A stretch of DNA of 64,000 bases from Catenisphaera adipataccumulans (GCF_014202755.1 NZ_JACHHK010000001.1:1-64000); one strand, 5' to 3'. Numbered from the stretch's first letter, positions 7,191-21,900 are shown. Notes: a model not told the origin generated them from the letters alone. Numbers and translations are program-made.

Positions 7191-8198
7191 ATGAACTTAA
7201 TCATTCCGGAACAATACAATCCGATCCTTTCCGTACGCGAAACGGAAAAAGCCATTAAATACATTCGCGATACATTTCAGGAAGAACTGTCTTCCGCATT
7301 GAATCTGACCCGTGTCTCGGCACCGTTATTCGTTACCGAGCGCTCCGGATTCAACGACAATCTGAACGGAACCGAACAGCCGGTCAGCTTCACGATGCAG
7401 TCTCTGCCCGGCGAAGAGATCCAGATCGTTCATTCCCTGGCCAAATGGAAACGATACGCCTTAGGCCATTACGGCTTTCAGATCCACGAAGGCTTATACA
7501 CAAACATGAATGCCATCCGCAAAGATGAAGATGTCGACAATTTACATTCTGTCTATGTCGATCAATGGGACTGGGAACGCGTGATTGCCAAAAACGAACG
7601 AACCGAAAACATCCTGCGCCAGCACGTACGCGAGATCGTCAAGGTGATCAAGCATATGGAACATGAAGTATGGTATAAATTTCCGCAGGCTGTTTATCAT
7701 CTGCCGGATGAAGTGACGTTCATCACTTCCCAGGAACTGCTGGACCGTTATCCGGATCTCAATGCAAAAGAACGCGAAAACGCCATCACGAAAGAATATG
7801 GCTGCGTATTTTTGGAACAGATCGGTGACCGGCTTTCGAACGGAGAAAAGCATGACGGCCGCGCGCCGGATTACGATGACTGGGCATTGAACGGCGATCT
7901 GCTGTATTGGTACGAACCCCTGCAATGTGCCTTTGAGATCAGCTCCATGGGCATCCGCGTCGACGAGAAGTCGCTGGTAACACAGCTGGAAAAAGAAAAC
8001 TGTACCGAACGTCTGAAATATCCATATCATAAGGCGATCCTGAACCAGGAACTGCCTTATACGATCGGCGGCGGCATCGGTCAGTCCCGATTGTGCATGA
8101 TGCTTTTAGGCAAGGCACACATCGGTGAAGTGCAGTGCAGCTTATGGCCGGAAGAAATGAAAAAAGCCTGCCGACAGCACAATATTCAGCTATTATAA
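7191..8198 (+). CDS. asnA: Aspartate-ammonia ligase
   Basis: A 335-residue protein of the class II aminoacyl-tRNA synthetase-like AsnA family, which makes asparagine from aspartate, ammonia and ATP. Recognised stretches are [19 protein letters not shown] (about residue 43), [12 protein letters not shown], and a C-terminal GGGIGQSR motif. The length matches the family (about 330). The ATG follows GAGGTGA. A TATACT -10 element lies at 7161-7166. A strong terminator follows the gene, so it is monocistronic. Confidence 0.96.
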   Translation: MNLIIPEQYNPILSVRETEKAIKYIRDTFQEELSSALNLTRVSAPLFVTERSGFNDNLNGTEQPVSFTMQSLPGEEIQIVHSLAKWKRYALGHYGFQIHEGLYTNMNAIRKDEDVDNLHSVYVDQWDWERVIAKNERTENILRQHVREIVKVIKHMEHEVWYKFPQAVYHLPDEVTFITSQELLDRYPDLNAKERENAITKEYGCVFLEQIGDRLSNGEKHDGRAPDYDDWALNGDLLYWYEPLQCAFEISSMGIRVDEKSLVTQLEKENCTERLKYPYHKAILNQELPYTIGGGIGQSRLCMMLLGKAHIGEVQCSLWPEEMKKACRQHNIQLL

Positions 8199-8203
8199 AA
8201 AGA

Positions 8204-8231
8204 ATGGAGAACAAAAGTTCTCCATTTTTTA
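8204..8231 (+). terminator. Terminator of asnA
   Basis: Perfect stem ATGGAGAAC/GTTCTCCAT with loop AAAA, then a T run. It also faces the convergent gene at 8229. Confidence 0.9.
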
Positions 8232-8534
8232 TTGATTTACTTTTTGGATACGGCCGCCTGTTGAATGAACAAAACGGGTGATATGATCAAACATCGAAGG
8301 AGAAACTTCTTTGCCTTTGATGTAAAAGGTCAAGTCCGAGACCCTGACTTTTCCGTCGCAATGATCGACCGACGTTCCTTCCAGCACCACAGCGCCGTCA
8401 AAAATGAACGCATCCATCAGTGTCTGGGCATCCACTGTATATTCTTGATACTCAATGCCTAACGTCACCCGGTTCTTGCCGGTGATCTGACGCACATAGG
8501 TTTGGAAGCAGCGTCCCAGTGTATAGAGGCTCAT
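8229..8534 (-). CDS. Hypothetical protein downstream of rpoC, 101 residues
   Basis: I do not recognise this family. The sequence looks like a small beta-rich domain (RVTLGIEYQEYTVDA, GAVVLEGTSVDH, VRVSDLTFYIKGKEV). It starts 18 bases after the rpoC stop in the same direction and has no clear ribosome binding site. A weak hairpin (TGAGGC/GCCTCA) spans the rpoC stop. It may be co-transcribed with rpoBC at a low level. Confidence 0.6.
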   Translation of the reverse strand: MSLYTLGRCFQTYVRQITGKNRVTLGIEYQEYTVDAQTLMDAFIFDGAVVLEGTSVDHCDGKVRVSDLTFYIKGKEVSPSMFDHITRFVHSTGGRIQKVNQ

Positions 8535-8552
8535 AAGGCAAAATGAGGCAGA

Positions 8553-11500
8553 TTACTCCGCCTCATTGTTCTCCGTTTTCACTTCTTCGCGATTGGTCTC
8601 GGTCACGATCTTATGAAATTCTTCATTATCGTCCTTCTTCTGGCGTGCAATACGCTGCTCACGCAGTTCTTTGGCCTTCGCTTTGACCAGTTCATTCTGC
8701 GGACGATTGCCCTTGCAGCCAGTTCCGGCCGGAATCAATTTACCGATCATGACATTTTCTTTCATTCCCAGCAAGTGATCGACTTTTCCTTTGATCGTCG
8801 CATCCGTAAGAACTTTTGTCGTCTCCTGGAAACTTGCAGCGGACAGGAACGAATCCGTCTCAACGGAAGACTTCGAAATACCCAGCAGCACTGGTTTGAA
8901 TTTTGCCGGTGTTTTGCCTGCCAATAAGGCATCGCGGTTGATCTTCGTAATGTGGCTGCGTGAAAGCTGCACGCCTACATTCAGATCCGTATCGCCGCTG
9001 TCGACAACGATCACTTTCTTCATCATCTGTGTGATCATGACTTCCAAGTGTTTATCGCTGATATCAATACCTTGAGACTGATATACTTTCTTGACTTCTT
9101 TTAGGATATAGTCCTGTACTTCACGGACACCGGCAACCTTCAGCAGTTCTTTCGGATCCAGCGGACCTTCAGTCAGCGGGGTACCCGCTTCGATGGAAGC
9201 ACCGACCTTGACCCATGTGCGCAGCGTCTGGTTGGCGTTGACTTTATGTGAAACACTTTCCTTTTCGCTGGTAATGATGATCTCCTGACGCATCGTACCT
9301 TCAATTCGTTCAATGGAAGTGATCTCGCCGGAAATCTGTGCGATCACGGCAACACCTTTCGGGCGGCGCGCCTCGAACAATTCTTCGACACGCGGCAGAC
9401 CTTGGGTGATATCTTCGCCGCCGGCACCGGCAACACCGCCGGTATGGAACGTACGCATGGTCAGCTGTGTACCTGGCTCACCAATCGACTGTGCGGCCAT
9501 GACACCGATGGCTTCACCGACTTCGACATCTTTACCAGTTGCCATATTGCGGCCGTAGCATTTACGGCAGACACCCATCTGGCTCTTGCAGGTGAAGACG
9601 GAACGGATATACATTCCCTTGATGCCGGCTTCCACAATTTGTTTAGCAATTTCATCCGTGATGTATTCATCACTGCCGATGATCAGCTCTCCGGTATTCG
9701 GATCGATGACATCCTGTTTCGAGTAACGTCCCTGCAGACGATCCTGCAGCGGTTCGATCACCGTACCGGTCTTGCGGTCCACCAGATCTTCGACCCAGTA
9801 GCCTACATCGGTGCCGCAGTCATCTTCCTTGATGATGACACCTTGTGCAACATCGACCAGACGACGGGTCAAGTAACCGGATTCAGCCGTCTTCAACGCG
9901 GTATCGGTCAGACCTTTTCGTACACCGTGGGTCGAAATAAAGAACTCACTGACGTTCAGTCCTTCACGGAAGCACGAGTAGATCGGCACCTCGATCAAGC
10001 TTGGCACAAATTCTCCGTGGGTCGATTTGGCATGACCCGGACGGGCCATCAAACCACGCATACCGGCCAGCTGGGTAAAGTTCGAACGGTTGCCTCGGGC
10101 ACCGGAATCAGCCATCATATAGATTGGATTCTTACGGTCCATATTATCGACCAGGTTATCGGCAATCTGGTCCTTGATGTCATCCCACAGCTGATTCAAA
10201 TGGCGTTCCCATTCTTCCATCGTCAGCATGCCTTTGCGCTGTAAATATTTTAACTGGTCGGCTTTCTGCTTGCCTTCCTCGACTTTTTCTTCTTTATTTG
10301 GAGCGACCTCGATATCACTTAAGGCAACCGTGATACCGGCAACCGTCGAATACCGGAATCCCAGAGATTTGATCTGGTCCAGCACTTCGACCGTCTGATC
10401 GACCGTATAACGGCGGAATACTTCCGCAATGACTTTTCCTAAGTCTTTTTTCTTGACAGCACCCGGACGTTCACCGTTCAGATAATACTGATTCTCGGCG
10501 ATGAATGCATGCGGATCCTGTCCCGGACGGATAAAGTAACGGTCCGGTGTATTTTCAAAGTTCTCTTTTGAAACTTCCTCGATGAACGGGAAATCGTTCG
10601 GGAACATACTGTTGAAGACGATCTTTCCTGGTGTCAGCACCAAATAATCGTTGGCATGGATCGGATCAAAGGAATCCTTATGCAGACCGCGGACCGGCAC
10701 CGCAATACGCGAATGCAGATGGATCTGCTGCGTATCATATGCCTTCATGACTTCGTCCGCATCGGCATAGACATGGCCTTCATGATTGGCAAAACGACGC
10801 CACATTTCGGCTTCCTTCGGACAGTCGGCATCCTCATAACGAGCGGCTTCCTTGAGCAGTTCGTCCTTGGTCTCCTCCATGGTCAGATAGTAGTTTCCCA
10901 TGACCATATCCTGGCCCGGGGTAACGATTGGTTTGCCATCTTTTGGTCCCAGAATATTATGGGAGCCTAACATCATGACCAGCGCCTCGGCACGGGCTTC
11001 TTCGCTCAGCGGCACGTGGATGGCCATCTGGTCCCCATCAAAATCGGCATTGAACGCAGTACATACCAACGGATGCAGACGCATCGCCCGGCCTTCGACC
11101 AGCTTCGGCAAGAAGGCCTGAATACCCAGACGGTGCAGCGTCGGGGCACGGTTCAGCAGCACCGGATAGCCGTCAATGACTTTCTCGACGACATCCCAGA
11201 TGCGGGTGTCACGGCGTTCGATCATCTTTTCAGCCGTCTTCGAATTGGTTGCGACTTCTTCGTTGACCAATTCATTGATGATGAACGGCTTGAACAGATT
11301 GACTGCCATTTCACGCGGAATACCGCACTGATACATCTTCAGATCCGGTCCGACGGCAATGACCGAACGGCCGGAGAAATCGACACGTTTTCCTAACAGG
11401 TTCTGACGGAAACGTCCCTGTTTACCTTTCAGGGAGTGCGACAGTGACTTCAGCGGACGGCCGCCGGCACCGGTAATTGGTTTTGAACGGCGTCCGTTAT

Positions 11501-12389
11501 CGATCAATGCATCGACAGCTTCCTGCAGCATTCGTTTTTCGTTCTGAACGATGATGTTCGGTGTTCCCAGATCCAGCAGCTTACGCAGACGGTTGTTGCG
11601 GGTGATGACCCGACGGTATAAGTCGTTCAGATCACTGGTCGCAAACCGGCCGCCGTCCAGCTGCAGCATCGGGCGCAGATCAGGCGGGATGACCGGGATG
11701 TTCGTCAGGATCATCCATTCCGGTTTATTGTCACTGTGACGGAAGGCATTGATCGTATCCAGACGTTTGATCAGCTTTTTGCGCTTCTCGCCCTGTGCCT
11801 TCTCCAATGCTTCCTGAATGCCTTGGTATTCGGCTTCCAGATCCACATCCTGCAGCAGTTTCAGGACCGCTTCAGCACCGGTCTGAGCCGTAAAGGCATC
11901 GCTGCCGTAAATGGCAACATTCTCCCGGTATTCGCGTTCCGATAAAATTTGTTTATATTCCAATTCCGAATCCTTCGGATCCGTTACGATATAGCTGACA
12001 AAATACACAACTTCTTCCAGTTGTTTCGGTGTCACATCCAGCAGCAGCGCCATCCGGCTCGGGATTCCGCGCAGGTACCAAATATGAGCGACCGGAGCCG
12101 CCAGATGAATGTGGCCCATGCGCTCACGGCGCACGCTTGATTTTGTGATCTCAACGCCGCATCGGTCGCAGACGACACCTTTGAAGCGGACTTTTTTATA
12201 CTTTCCGCAGGCACATTCCCAATCTTTGGTCGGGCCGAAAATACGCTCACAAAATAATCCATCCCGTTCTGCTTTCTGTGAACGGTAGTTAATGGTTTCT
12301 GGTTTGGTGACTTCACCGTGCGACCATTCCAGAATTTTCTCCGGGCTCGCTAAACGAACCTGGATCGAGGCAAAATTATTGACACCCAT
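8553..12389 (-). CDS. rpoC: DNA-directed RNA polymerase subunit beta'
   Basis: A 1278-residue catalytic subunit of RNA polymerase. Near the N-terminus the zinc-ribbon [20 protein letters not shown] is seen, then the absolutely conserved active-site loop [12 protein letters not shown] holding the Mg2+ ligands, and the second zinc site [13 protein letters not shown] near residue 930. The trigger-loop region contains [20 protein letters not shown]-type sequence. Length is a little above Bacillus (about 1200). The ATG lies 6 bases after the rpoB stop; its GGAGG site is inside the rpoB end, so the two are translationally close. Transcribed from the rpoB promoter. Confidence 0.98.
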   Translation of the reverse strand: MGVNNFASIQVRLASPEKILEWSHGEVTKPETINYRSQKAERDGLFCERIFGPTKDWECACGKYKKVRFKGVVCDRCGVEITKSSVRRERMGHIHLAAPVAHIWYLRGIPSRMALLLDVTPKQLEEVVYFVSYIVTDPKDSELEYKQILSEREYRENVAIYGSDAFTAQTGAEAVLKLLQDVDLEAEYQGIQEALEKAQGEKRKKLIKRLDTINAFRHSDNKPEWMILTNIPVIPPDLRPMLQLDGGRFATSDLNDLYRRVITRNNRLRKLLDLGTPNIIVQNEKRMLQEAVDALIDNGRRSKPITGAGGRPLKSLSHSLKGKQGRFRQNLLGKRVDFSGRSVIAVGPDLKMYQCGIPREMAVNLFKPFIINELVNEEVATNSKTAEKMIERRDTRIWDVVEKVIDGYPVLLNRAPTLHRLGIQAFLPKLVEGRAMRLHPLVCTAFNADFDGDQMAIHVPLSEEARAEALVMMLGSHNILGPKDGKPIVTPGQDMVMGNYYLTMEETKDELLKEAARYEDADCPKEAEMWRRFANHEGHVYADADEVMKAYDTQQIHLHSRIAVPVRGLHKDSFDPIHANDYLVLTPGKIVFNSMFPNDFPFIEEVSKENFENTPDRYFIRPGQDPHAFIAENQYYLNGERPGAVKKKDLGKVIAEVFRRYTVDQTVEVLDQIKSLGFRYSTVAGITVALSDIEVAPNKEEKVEEGKQKADQLKYLQRKGMLTMEEWERHLNQLWDDIKDQIADNLVDNMDRKNPIYMMADSGARGNRSNFTQLAGMRGLMARPGHAKSTHGEFVPSLIEVPIYSCFREGLNVSEFFISTHGVRKGLTDTALKTAESGYLTRRLVDVAQGVIIKEDDCGTDVGYWVEDLVDRKTGTVIEPLQDRLQGRYSKQDVIDPNTGELIIGSDEYITDEIAKQIVEAGIKGMYIRSVFTCKSQMGVCRKCYGRNMATGKDVEVGEAIGVMAAQSIGEPGTQLTMRTFHTGGVAGAGGEDITQGLPRVEELFEARRPKGVAVIAQISGEITSIERIEGTMRQEIIITSEKESVSHKVNANQTLRTWVKVGASIEAGTPLTEGPLDPKELLKVAGVREVQDYILKEVKKVYQSQGIDISDKHLEVMITQMMKKVIVVDSGDTDLNVGVQLSRSHITKINRDALLAGKTPAKFKPVLLGISKSSVETDSFLSAASFQETTKVLTDATIKGKVDHLLGMKENVMIGKLIPAGTGCKGNRPQNELVKAKAKELREQRIARQKKDDNEEFHKIVTETNREEVKTENNEAE

Positions 12390-12394
12390 CTTGA

Positions 12395-16576
<4,182 letters not shown>

Positions 16577-16657
16577 GCATGCCATCCTTTCGTTTCAAAA
16601 GCTCATTCCACTCTTAAAAAAGGCGCAATCCCCCTAAAGAGTATTATGCAATTTATT

Positions 16658-16686
16658 ATAATACAGAAGTTTTACATTGATGTCAA
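16658..16686 (-). promoter_or_regulatory. Promoter of rpoBC
   Basis: On the reverse strand TTGACA (16681-16686), 17-base spacer, TATTAT (16658-16663). The 5' leader of about 75 bases contains an inverted pair ACTCTT/AAGAGT (16608-16643) enclosing G-rich and T-rich runs, which could be regulatory. Confidence 0.88.
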
Positions 16687-16692
16687 TCTGAA

Positions 16693-16717
16693 TTAAAAAA
16701 AATCTCCTTGCGGAGAT
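16693..16717 (-). terminator. Terminator of the tgt operon
   Basis: Stem ATCTCC/GGAGAT with loop GCAA on the reverse strand, followed by eight T. It lies directly after the tgt stop codon and just before the rpoB promoter. Confidence 0.88.
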
Positions 16718-17922
16718 CAAAGATGATAATAACGTTTCAGGAATTGTTCCTTAAATTCTTCATAGCAGCCGTCCAAAATTGCCTGACGGGCTTGTTCCGT
16801 CAGCCGAATGATAAAGCGCAGATTATGCACCGAAGCCAGATTGAAATAAATTTCATGATCATCGCGGTTCGGTGATTTCAGCAGATCCCGCAGCTGTCCG
16901 CGGGTCCAGCCTGCCTGACACGTCGGACAGTCGCAGCACGCATCCAGCAGTTCAGTGCTGCCGGCACACTTGCCTACATTGTAGTAGCCATCCAACGTAT
17001 AGATACGGCCATGACGGGCTTCCCGGGTCGGTGCCACACAATCAAACGTATCCGCTCCCTGTTCTACACCGATCAATATATCGTCCGGCCTCGACAGTCC
17101 AAGTAAATGCCGCGGTTTCTTTTCCGGCAGCTCTTCACAACACCAGGACAGGATCTCGCCCAGGTCTTCTTTCAGAAAAGCACCGCCTAAGCCATAGCCG
17201 TCGAAGTCCATCTGTGCATATTTTTTGGCCGTCGAACGCCGCAGATCTTCCCAGCGGCCGCCCTGTAGCACACCGTAAAGCGCTTGATAATATCCTAGGT
17301 CCATGCAATGCCGACGATGCTCCGCCAAAGAGCGCAGGGCCCACCGTTCGGTACGGGCCAAGGCTTCTTGATTGTACTCATAGGTGTCCGCCAGCGAAGT
17401 CAGTTCATCAAAAGCCATGTGGATATCGGCCCCGATGGCACACTGGATCTGCATCGATTCCTCCGGACCGATCGCATCGTCCTGATCGGTAAACGGATCA
17501 TGAAAGTGAACGGCTTCTTCTGTTACCAGGGCCAGTCGTTCTTTTTTATCGGTATTGACCACTTCTTTTTCCCGATCCATACTGACGACCTTCCCCAGAC
17601 CGGATCCCAGTGACATCACTTGAAAGCCGCCGGAATCGGTTACGGTCGGTCCGCTCCAGCCTGACCAGGCTGCCAGGCCGCCGGCCTGGGCAATTTCGGT
17701 GCAGGTATTACGCAGGTGATACGCGTTCGAAAGCATCGCCTGGGCATGAATGTTCCGCATGTCCGGATTGCTCACATAACGCACGAATCCGCGGGTGCCC
17801 ACGGTAATGAACGTCGGCGTATGAATGTCACCGTGCGGGGTATGGATCGTGCCTGCCCGGCCGAGATGGCCCGGGATGCGGGCATCGATGTCAAAAGAAA
17901 AGGCGCGTTGTTCATTCGGCAT
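16717..17922 (-). CDS. tgt: tRNA-guanine transglycosylase, possibly queuine-type
   Basis: A 401-residue TIM-barrel enzyme that exchanges G34 of GUN-anticodon tRNAs for a 7-deazaguanine. Seen are the catalytic DSGGFQVMSLG (about residue 96), the nucleophile motif DCVAPTREARHG and the zinc ligands CDCPTC with a later His (SVHNLRF). In the base pocket, the motif equal to GLAVG of Zymomonas Tgt reads GLGGA, so the position of Val233 is Gly, and the DEC position (Cys158) is Leu (FDELTS). Eukaryotic queuine-using enzymes also have Gly at the first site. This suggests queuine rather than preQ1, as shown for some gut clostridia. It overlaps the transporter gene upstream by 11 bases. Confidence 0.93.
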   Translation of the reverse strand: MPNEQRAFSFDIDARIPGHLGRAGTIHTPHGDIHTPTFITVGTRGFVRYVSNPDMRNIHAQAMLSNAYHLRNTCTEIAQAGGLAAWSGWSGPTVTDSGGFQVMSLGSGLGKVVSMDREKEVVNTDKKERLALVTEEAVHFHDPFTDQDDAIGPEESMQIQCAIGADIHMAFDELTSLADTYEYNQEALARTERWALRSLAEHRRHCMDLGYYQALYGVLQGGRWEDLRRSTAKKYAQMDFDGYGLGGAFLKEDLGEILSWCCEELPEKKPRHLLGLSRPDDILIGVEQGADTFDCVAPTREARHGRIYTLDGYYNVGKCAGSTELLDACCDCPTCQAGWTRGQLRDLLKSPNRDDHEIYFNLASVHNLRFIIRLTEQARQAILDGCYEEFKEQFLKRYYHL

Positions 17923-18547
17923 GGCCCATGCTCCTTTTCAAATGTTTCTGGATCTTGTTTTCGACCGGCGATAAAGCGCACTCGATCGCAAAACCTGCAA
18001 CATAAGCAAAAATAGCTTGATGCAAAAAATCACCGAACGGCAGGACCCCAAAGAAGGCGACCGTCTCAAAGATACCAGAGTCGATGATCCGGGCAACAGC
18101 CGATGAACCCAGGGCACGGGCAATAAAATGGTGAGTAAATACCCCGCCGCTTTCTTTCATCTGTACGAACACATGATTGTTGAAGAGGTTCGAACAGACA
18201 AACGACAGCAGCGAAGCGGCAATGATGCGCGGGGTAAAGCCGAGCACCGAAGCATATGCTTCCTGCATCGTCCAGCCCGGATAGGACGGCAGTGCGATCA
18301 CGATATAAAAGACGACAGCTGCCAGAATGTTGACGACAAGCCCCGCATAGACCACCTTTTTCGCAAGGGTCTTTCCATAGAATTCGACGATCAAATCCCC
18401 TAACATATATGTGATCGGGAAACAGACCAGACCGCCGTCGACCGGAATTCCGGCCAGATTCCACAATTTTACTGCGGCCAGATTGGAAATCAGCAGCACC
18501 CCGGCCGAAAGTGCCGTGAAATAGATTAGATATTCTTGTTTTCGCAT
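17912..18547 (-). CDS. yhhQ: Queuosine precursor transporter (YhhQ/VUT family)
   Basis: A 211-residue membrane protein with about six transmembrane segments. The start YFTALSAGVLLISNLAAVK and the central PITYMLGDLIVEFYGK are typical of the vitamin uptake transporter (VUT, COG1738) family. Members import preQ0, preQ1 or queuine. Its end overlaps tgt, so uptake and use of the base are coupled. No queuosine synthesis genes (queC, queD, queE, queF) are in this window. The start codon overlaps the end of the 18526 gene by 22 bases. Confidence 0.92.
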   Translation of the reverse strand: MRKQEYLIYFTALSAGVLLISNLAAVKLWNLAGIPVDGGLVCFPITYMLGDLIVEFYGKTLAKKVVYAGLVVNILAAVVFYIVIALPSYPGWTMQEAYASVLGFTPRIIAASLLSFVCSNLFNNHVFVQMKESGGVFTHHFIARALGSSAVARIIDSGIFETVAFFGVLPFGDFLHQAIFAYVAGFAIECALSPVENKIQKHLKRSMGHAE

Positions 18548-19071
18548 GCGTCTATTATATCATCCTGCCGGCTTTGCGCAAGTACTGTCAGTCTGCGCGC
18601 TTCCTGCAGACAGATCTTCAGGGTCGTCAGATCGGGAGCGGAATCCAGCACGGCATACACCAAGGCCATACGGTGCAGATACGCTGGATCAGCTGCCAGC
18701 CGCCGACGATCGACATGGGAAACAATATCCATTAGTTCATTTCGGATCCTGCGGATCTCATCCATACGGCGGACGGCCTGCAGCAGCTCTTTTAATGTCC
18801 AGGTGCTGTTATCGGCATTCTGCACCGCCATCAGCGGCAGTTCAATGCCGGCTTTGACGAATGCATCTGCCGCAGTCTGCAGATGCCGCTTTTCATCGAT
18901 CGTGAAATATAAAAAGGGCTGACCATGGCAGCGGGACATCTGCGGATGGGCACAAATTTCCTGCATGGTACGCGGAAGAGCCTTGGCACCGATGTATCGG
19001 TAAGTCATTCCGATCTGCTTGATCGTCGGTGCGATCCGGCGGCTGCCGTCACCTAAATATACGAGAACCAT
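18526..19071 (-). CDS. Hypothetical protein, first gene of the tgt operon, 181 residues
   Basis: Not confidently recognised. The N-terminal MVLVYLGDGSRRIAPTIKQI looks like a small Rossmann-like or thioredoxin-like strand-turn-helix, and a helical second half (KELLQAVRRMDEIRRIRNEL onward) follows. It has a good AGGGGG ribosome binding site, and its end overlaps yhhQ, so it is co-translated with the transporter and tgt. A role in base salvage is possible but only from position. Confidence 0.72.
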   Translation of the reverse strand: MVLVYLGDGSRRIAPTIKQIGMTYRYIGAKALPRTMQEICAHPQMSRCHGQPFLYFTIDEKRHLQTAADAFVKAGIELPLMAVQNADNSTWTLKELLQAVRRMDEIRRIRNELMDIVSHVDRRRLAADPAYLHRMALVYAVLDSAPDLTTLKICLQEARRLTVLAQSRQDDIIDACENKNI

Positions 19072-19122
19072 ATACTTCCCCCTTCCCGAATATGGTATAC
19101 TATCCCCAATAGGAGGAATTCT

Positions 19123-19890
19123 ATGAAAAACATTTTATCACTTTTTCTGTCCTTCTGTCTGTGCGTCGGCCTGGTCGGCTGTTCTTCGAAAAACGATGAT
19201 GACATCCTCAAATTCTTTCAGGCATTCGATCATACATTGGATGCAGATTCCGCCGAGATCATCGGTAAAGTCACCATCGACACCAACGATTCCTACGCGA
19301 TGAACCTGACTGCACAGCTGAATCAGAAAGAGGACCTGCAGCTTGCGGTCCGCCTGGGACTGGAAGCAGGAGATAACCGGCAGGATGATTATTTGGATTT
19401 TTACATCAAAGACGGAAAGACCTATTTAAATAACATGGGCACCAAGACCCAAAGCACCGCCGATAAGATCGGCATCACCGGCGATGAGAAATTATCCGCA
19501 TACAACCCGTTCCTGGATTATACCGATGACGAACTGACCGAGTTCTTTACCTCCAGTTCCCGTGACGGTGACAACTATTCATTTGATATCGATACCGGCA
19601 AACTGGCAGATGCCCTGGATTCTTTGGGCACGGTCGAAGTCAAAGAAGCTCACCTGGATGCAACGATCAAGAATAATACGATCCGCAAATTCAAGCTGAC
19701 CGTATCCGGCACCCAGAACGCCAGCGATGATTCAGCAGATTTTTCCTTCTCCATCAGCGCCCGGATCCAAAACTACAATAAAGATGTAACGGTCGATTTC
19801 CCGGATGATCTGGACAGTTATTCGACTTCCGATTCATCCGATACTTCTTCATCGGACACATCAAATTCGGATTCATCCGATGCTTCTTAA
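19123..19890 (+). CDS. Putative lipoprotein, 255 residues
   Basis: The start has a signal peptide with lipobox GLVGC (Cys at about residue 20), so it should be anchored on the outer face of the membrane. The body has alternating polar strands (AEIIGKVTID, YLDFYIKDGKTYLNN) resembling the antiparallel sheet of LppX/DUF-type lipoproteins, but no named family is certain. The C-terminal tail is Ser/Asp rich (SDSSDTSSSDTS). AGGAGG precedes the ATG and a TATACT element lies upstream. It is divergent from the tgt operon and ends at a clear terminator. Confidence 0.85.
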   Translation: MKNILSLFLSFCLCVGLVGCSSKNDDDILKFFQAFDHTLDADSAEIIGKVTIDTNDSYAMNLTAQLNQKEDLQLAVRLGLEAGDNRQDDYLDFYIKDGKTYLNNMGTKTQSTADKIGITGDEKLSAYNPFLDYTDDELTEFFTSSSRDGDNYSFDIDTGKLADALDSLGTVEVKEAHLDATIKNNTIRKFKLTVSGTQNASDDSADFSFSISARIQNYNKDVTVDFPDDLDSYSTSDSSDTSSSDTSNSDSSDAS

Positions 19891-19913
19891 CGCTGCAGAT
19901 GCAGCGTTTTTTT
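19891..19913 (+). terminator. Terminator of the lipoprotein gene
   Basis: Stem CGCTGC/GCAGCG with loop AGAT, then seven T, directly after the stop codon. Confidence 0.9.
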
Positions 19914-19917
19914 GTAC

Positions 19918-19939
19918 AAAAAAAGCCGATCGCTCGGCT
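19918..19939 (-). terminator. Terminator of the ychF-M50 operon
   Basis: Reverse-strand stem AGCCGA/TCGGCT with loop GCGA and a following T run, overlapping the M50 protease stop codon. Confidence 0.88.
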
Positions 19940-20586
19940 TAGATTCCCGTGATCATTTCGCAGATGTGCAGGAAAAACGCAAGGATCCCGACTTCGGCAT
20001 TCTGTAAGAACGTATCAAATACGCCGGTATACAAAATAATGATGAATGCGATCAAAAAAACCGGCGATCCGCGGTTGACCCGGAAATATGTTTCATCGGG
20101 CAGGAATACATACAAGACTTTGGCACCGTCCAGCGGCGGGATCGGAATCAAGTTGAAAATACCAAACCCCACCGATAATATGGCAGTACGTGACAAGACC
20201 ATGCTCAGAATGTATGCCAGGGCCGAACCGTCGGCCGCCGACAGCAGCAAAGTTCCCAGCACACAAAGAAATCCCAGCACAAAGTTCGCAGCCGGGCCGG
20301 CAAAAGCCGTCCAGGCCATGCCGCCTTTCGGATTGCGGAAATAACGCGGATCCACATCGACAGGTTTTGCCCAGCCGAACCCAAAGAACACCAGACAGAT
20401 CAAACCGAACCAATCCACATGTTCAAATGGATTCAAGGTCAGGCGGCCGTTCTGTTTCGCGGTCGGATCTCCCAATTTCCAAGCTGCCCAGGCATGTCCG
20501 GCCTCATGGACACCCATGGCCAGGATGACCGCAAGCAGGGTCGAAAGCAGATTGAGCGGCTGAAATAATTCACTGGCGCTATACAT
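19939..20586 (-). CDS. M50 family site-2-type metalloprotease
   Basis: A 215-residue membrane protease. The zinc motif HEAGHAWAAWK is near residue 27, and the second motif NLIPIPPLDGAKV near residue 150 supplies the third ligand. It has four to five membrane segments. This is the short YwhC-like S2P class found in many Bacillota; its substrate is not known. I choose the ATG at 20586, which overlaps the ychF stop codon, giving translational coupling; a longer in-frame extension reads through ychF and is not real. Confidence 0.88.
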   Translation of the reverse strand: MYSASELFQPLNLLSTLLAVILAMGVHEAGHAWAAWKLGDPTAKQNGRLTLNPFEHVDWFGLICLVFFGFGWAKPVDVDPRYFRNPKGGMAWTAFAGPAANFVLGFLCVLGTLLLSAADGSALAYILSMVLSRTAILSVGFGIFNLIPIPPLDGAKVLYVFLPDETYFRVNRGSPVFLIAFIIILYTGVFDTFLQNAEVGILAFFLHICEMITGI

Positions 20587-21682
20587 TGAATCGGAAATGC
20601 ATGATATCGCCGTCCTGTACGACATAATCTTTGCCTTCCAGGCGCAGCTTGCCGGCTTCCTTGATGGCCTGCTCGCTGCCGTAATGATCGATATCCTCAA
20701 AAGTATATACTTCGGCACGGATGAAACCTTTTTTAAAGTCAGTATGAATGATGCCGGCACAGTCCGGTGCTTTCATGCCGCGGCGGAAGGTCCATGCCCG
20801 GCATTCATCCTCGCCGGCGGTCAGGAACGTACATAGATCCAGCACCGCATAAGCTTTTTGGATCAAGGTATCCAAACCGCTGTTCGGTAATCCTAGATCT
20901 TCCAGGAATAAATCCTTTTCTTCGGTGCTCATGCCCGAGAGATCTTCTTCGATCTTAGCACAAAGCGGCACTACTTCGGCATGCTCCTTTTCCGCCACTT
21001 GTTTCAAAGCTTGAAAATACGGATCGGCTTCCGGATCCGTTATGCCGACCTCATCCATATTTGCGACATAAATTACCGGTTTTGCGGTCAGCAGATTATA
21101 ACTTTTTAAGAAGACGGCTTCCTCTTCGCTGATATCCAGTGAACGGGCCGGCTGGCCGGCTTCCAAATGCGGTTTCAGCCGTTCGAGCAGGTCCATTTCC
21201 GCGCGGGCTTCCTTATCTTTGGTCGTTTTTGCCTTCCGTTCGACCTTTGCGATCCGGTTTTCGATCGTCTGTAAATCAGCCATGATCAATTCCAGATTGA
21301 TGATTTCCGCATCACGGGCCGGGTCAATGGAATCTTCGACATGGGTGATGTTCTTATCTTCAAAACAGCGCACCACATGGCAGATGGCATCCGTCAGCCG
21401 GATGTTCGATAAAAACTGATTTCCTAAACCTTCGCCTTGGCTGGCCCCTTTGACCAATCCGGCAATATCAGTAAATTCAAATGTCGTATAGATCGTCCGT
21501 TTTGGATGAAAAAGTTCCGCCAGACGATCGATGCGATGATCCGGCACTTCGACGACACCGACATTCGGCTGGATCGTTGCGAACGGATAATTGGCAGCTT
21601 CGACCTGTGAATTGGTGATGGCATTGAACAATGTCGATTTACCGACATTCGGCAGGCCGACGATTCCAGCGGTCAACGGCAT
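20579..21682 (-). CDS. ychF: Redox-regulated ATPase YchF
   Basis: A 367-residue Obg-family ATPase with P-loop GLPNVGKSTLFNA near residue 8 and switch region DIAGLVKGAS. The motif that replaces NKxD reads NMDE, as expected for an ATPase rather than GTPase. The C-terminal TGS-like domain (TFRRGMKAPDCAGIIHTDFK) is present. It binds ribosomes and is linked to stress responses. It overlaps DUF951 by 10 bases at its start and the protease at its end. Confidence 0.97.
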   Translation of the reverse strand: MPLTAGIVGLPNVGKSTLFNAITNSQVEAANYPFATIQPNVGVVEVPDHRIDRLAELFHPKRTIYTTFEFTDIAGLVKGASQGEGLGNQFLSNIRLTDAICHVVRCFEDKNITHVEDSIDPARDAEIINLELIMADLQTIENRIAKVERKAKTTKDKEARAEMDLLERLKPHLEAGQPARSLDISEEEAVFLKSYNLLTAKPVIYVANMDEVGITDPEADPYFQALKQVAEKEHAEVVPLCAKIEEDLSGMSTEEKDLFLEDLGLPNSGLDTLIQKAYAVLDLCTFLTAGEDECRAWTFRRGMKAPDCAGIIHTDFKKGFIRAEVYTFEDIDHYGSEQAIKEAGKLRLEGKDYVVQDGDIMHFRFNV

Positions 21683-21900
21683 GATGCATCCTCCCCTTCT
21701 GTTTCATTGGCCTTGCGGACCACGCGTTTTAATTTCTTTTCAAATTTGGAACGCGGCATCAAAACACTGGCACCGCAGCCCAGGCATTTGATGCGGATAT
21801 CTGCACCCATGCGGATGATCTTCCATTCTTTGGATTTATGGCACGGATGCTCCTTTTTCATTTCCACGATATCATTTAAATCATAGTCTTTTTCAACCAT
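21673..21900 (-). CDS. DUF951 family protein
   Basis: A 75-residue protein with YDLNDIVEMKKEHPC and RMGADIRIKCLGC. This matches the small DUF951 family, which is found beside ychF in many Bacillota. Three cysteines (HPC, CLGC) suggest a metal or nucleic acid-binding domain. Function is not established. It lies between folD and ychF with overlap or near contact. Confidence 0.9.
   Translation of the reverse strand: MVEKDYDLNDIVEMKKEHPCHKSKEWKIIRMGADIRIKCLGCGASVLMPRSKFEKKLKRVVRKANETEGEDASCR

Noticed and set aside
9402-10244. Plus-strand open frame of 280 codons opposite rpoC
   Set aside because: It lies fully antisense to conserved rpoC sequence and shows no independent coding signal.
20587-20760. 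Longer start for the M50 protease
   Set aside because: The extension reads through the conserved end of ychF in another frame; the coupled ATG at 20586 gives the usual protein length.
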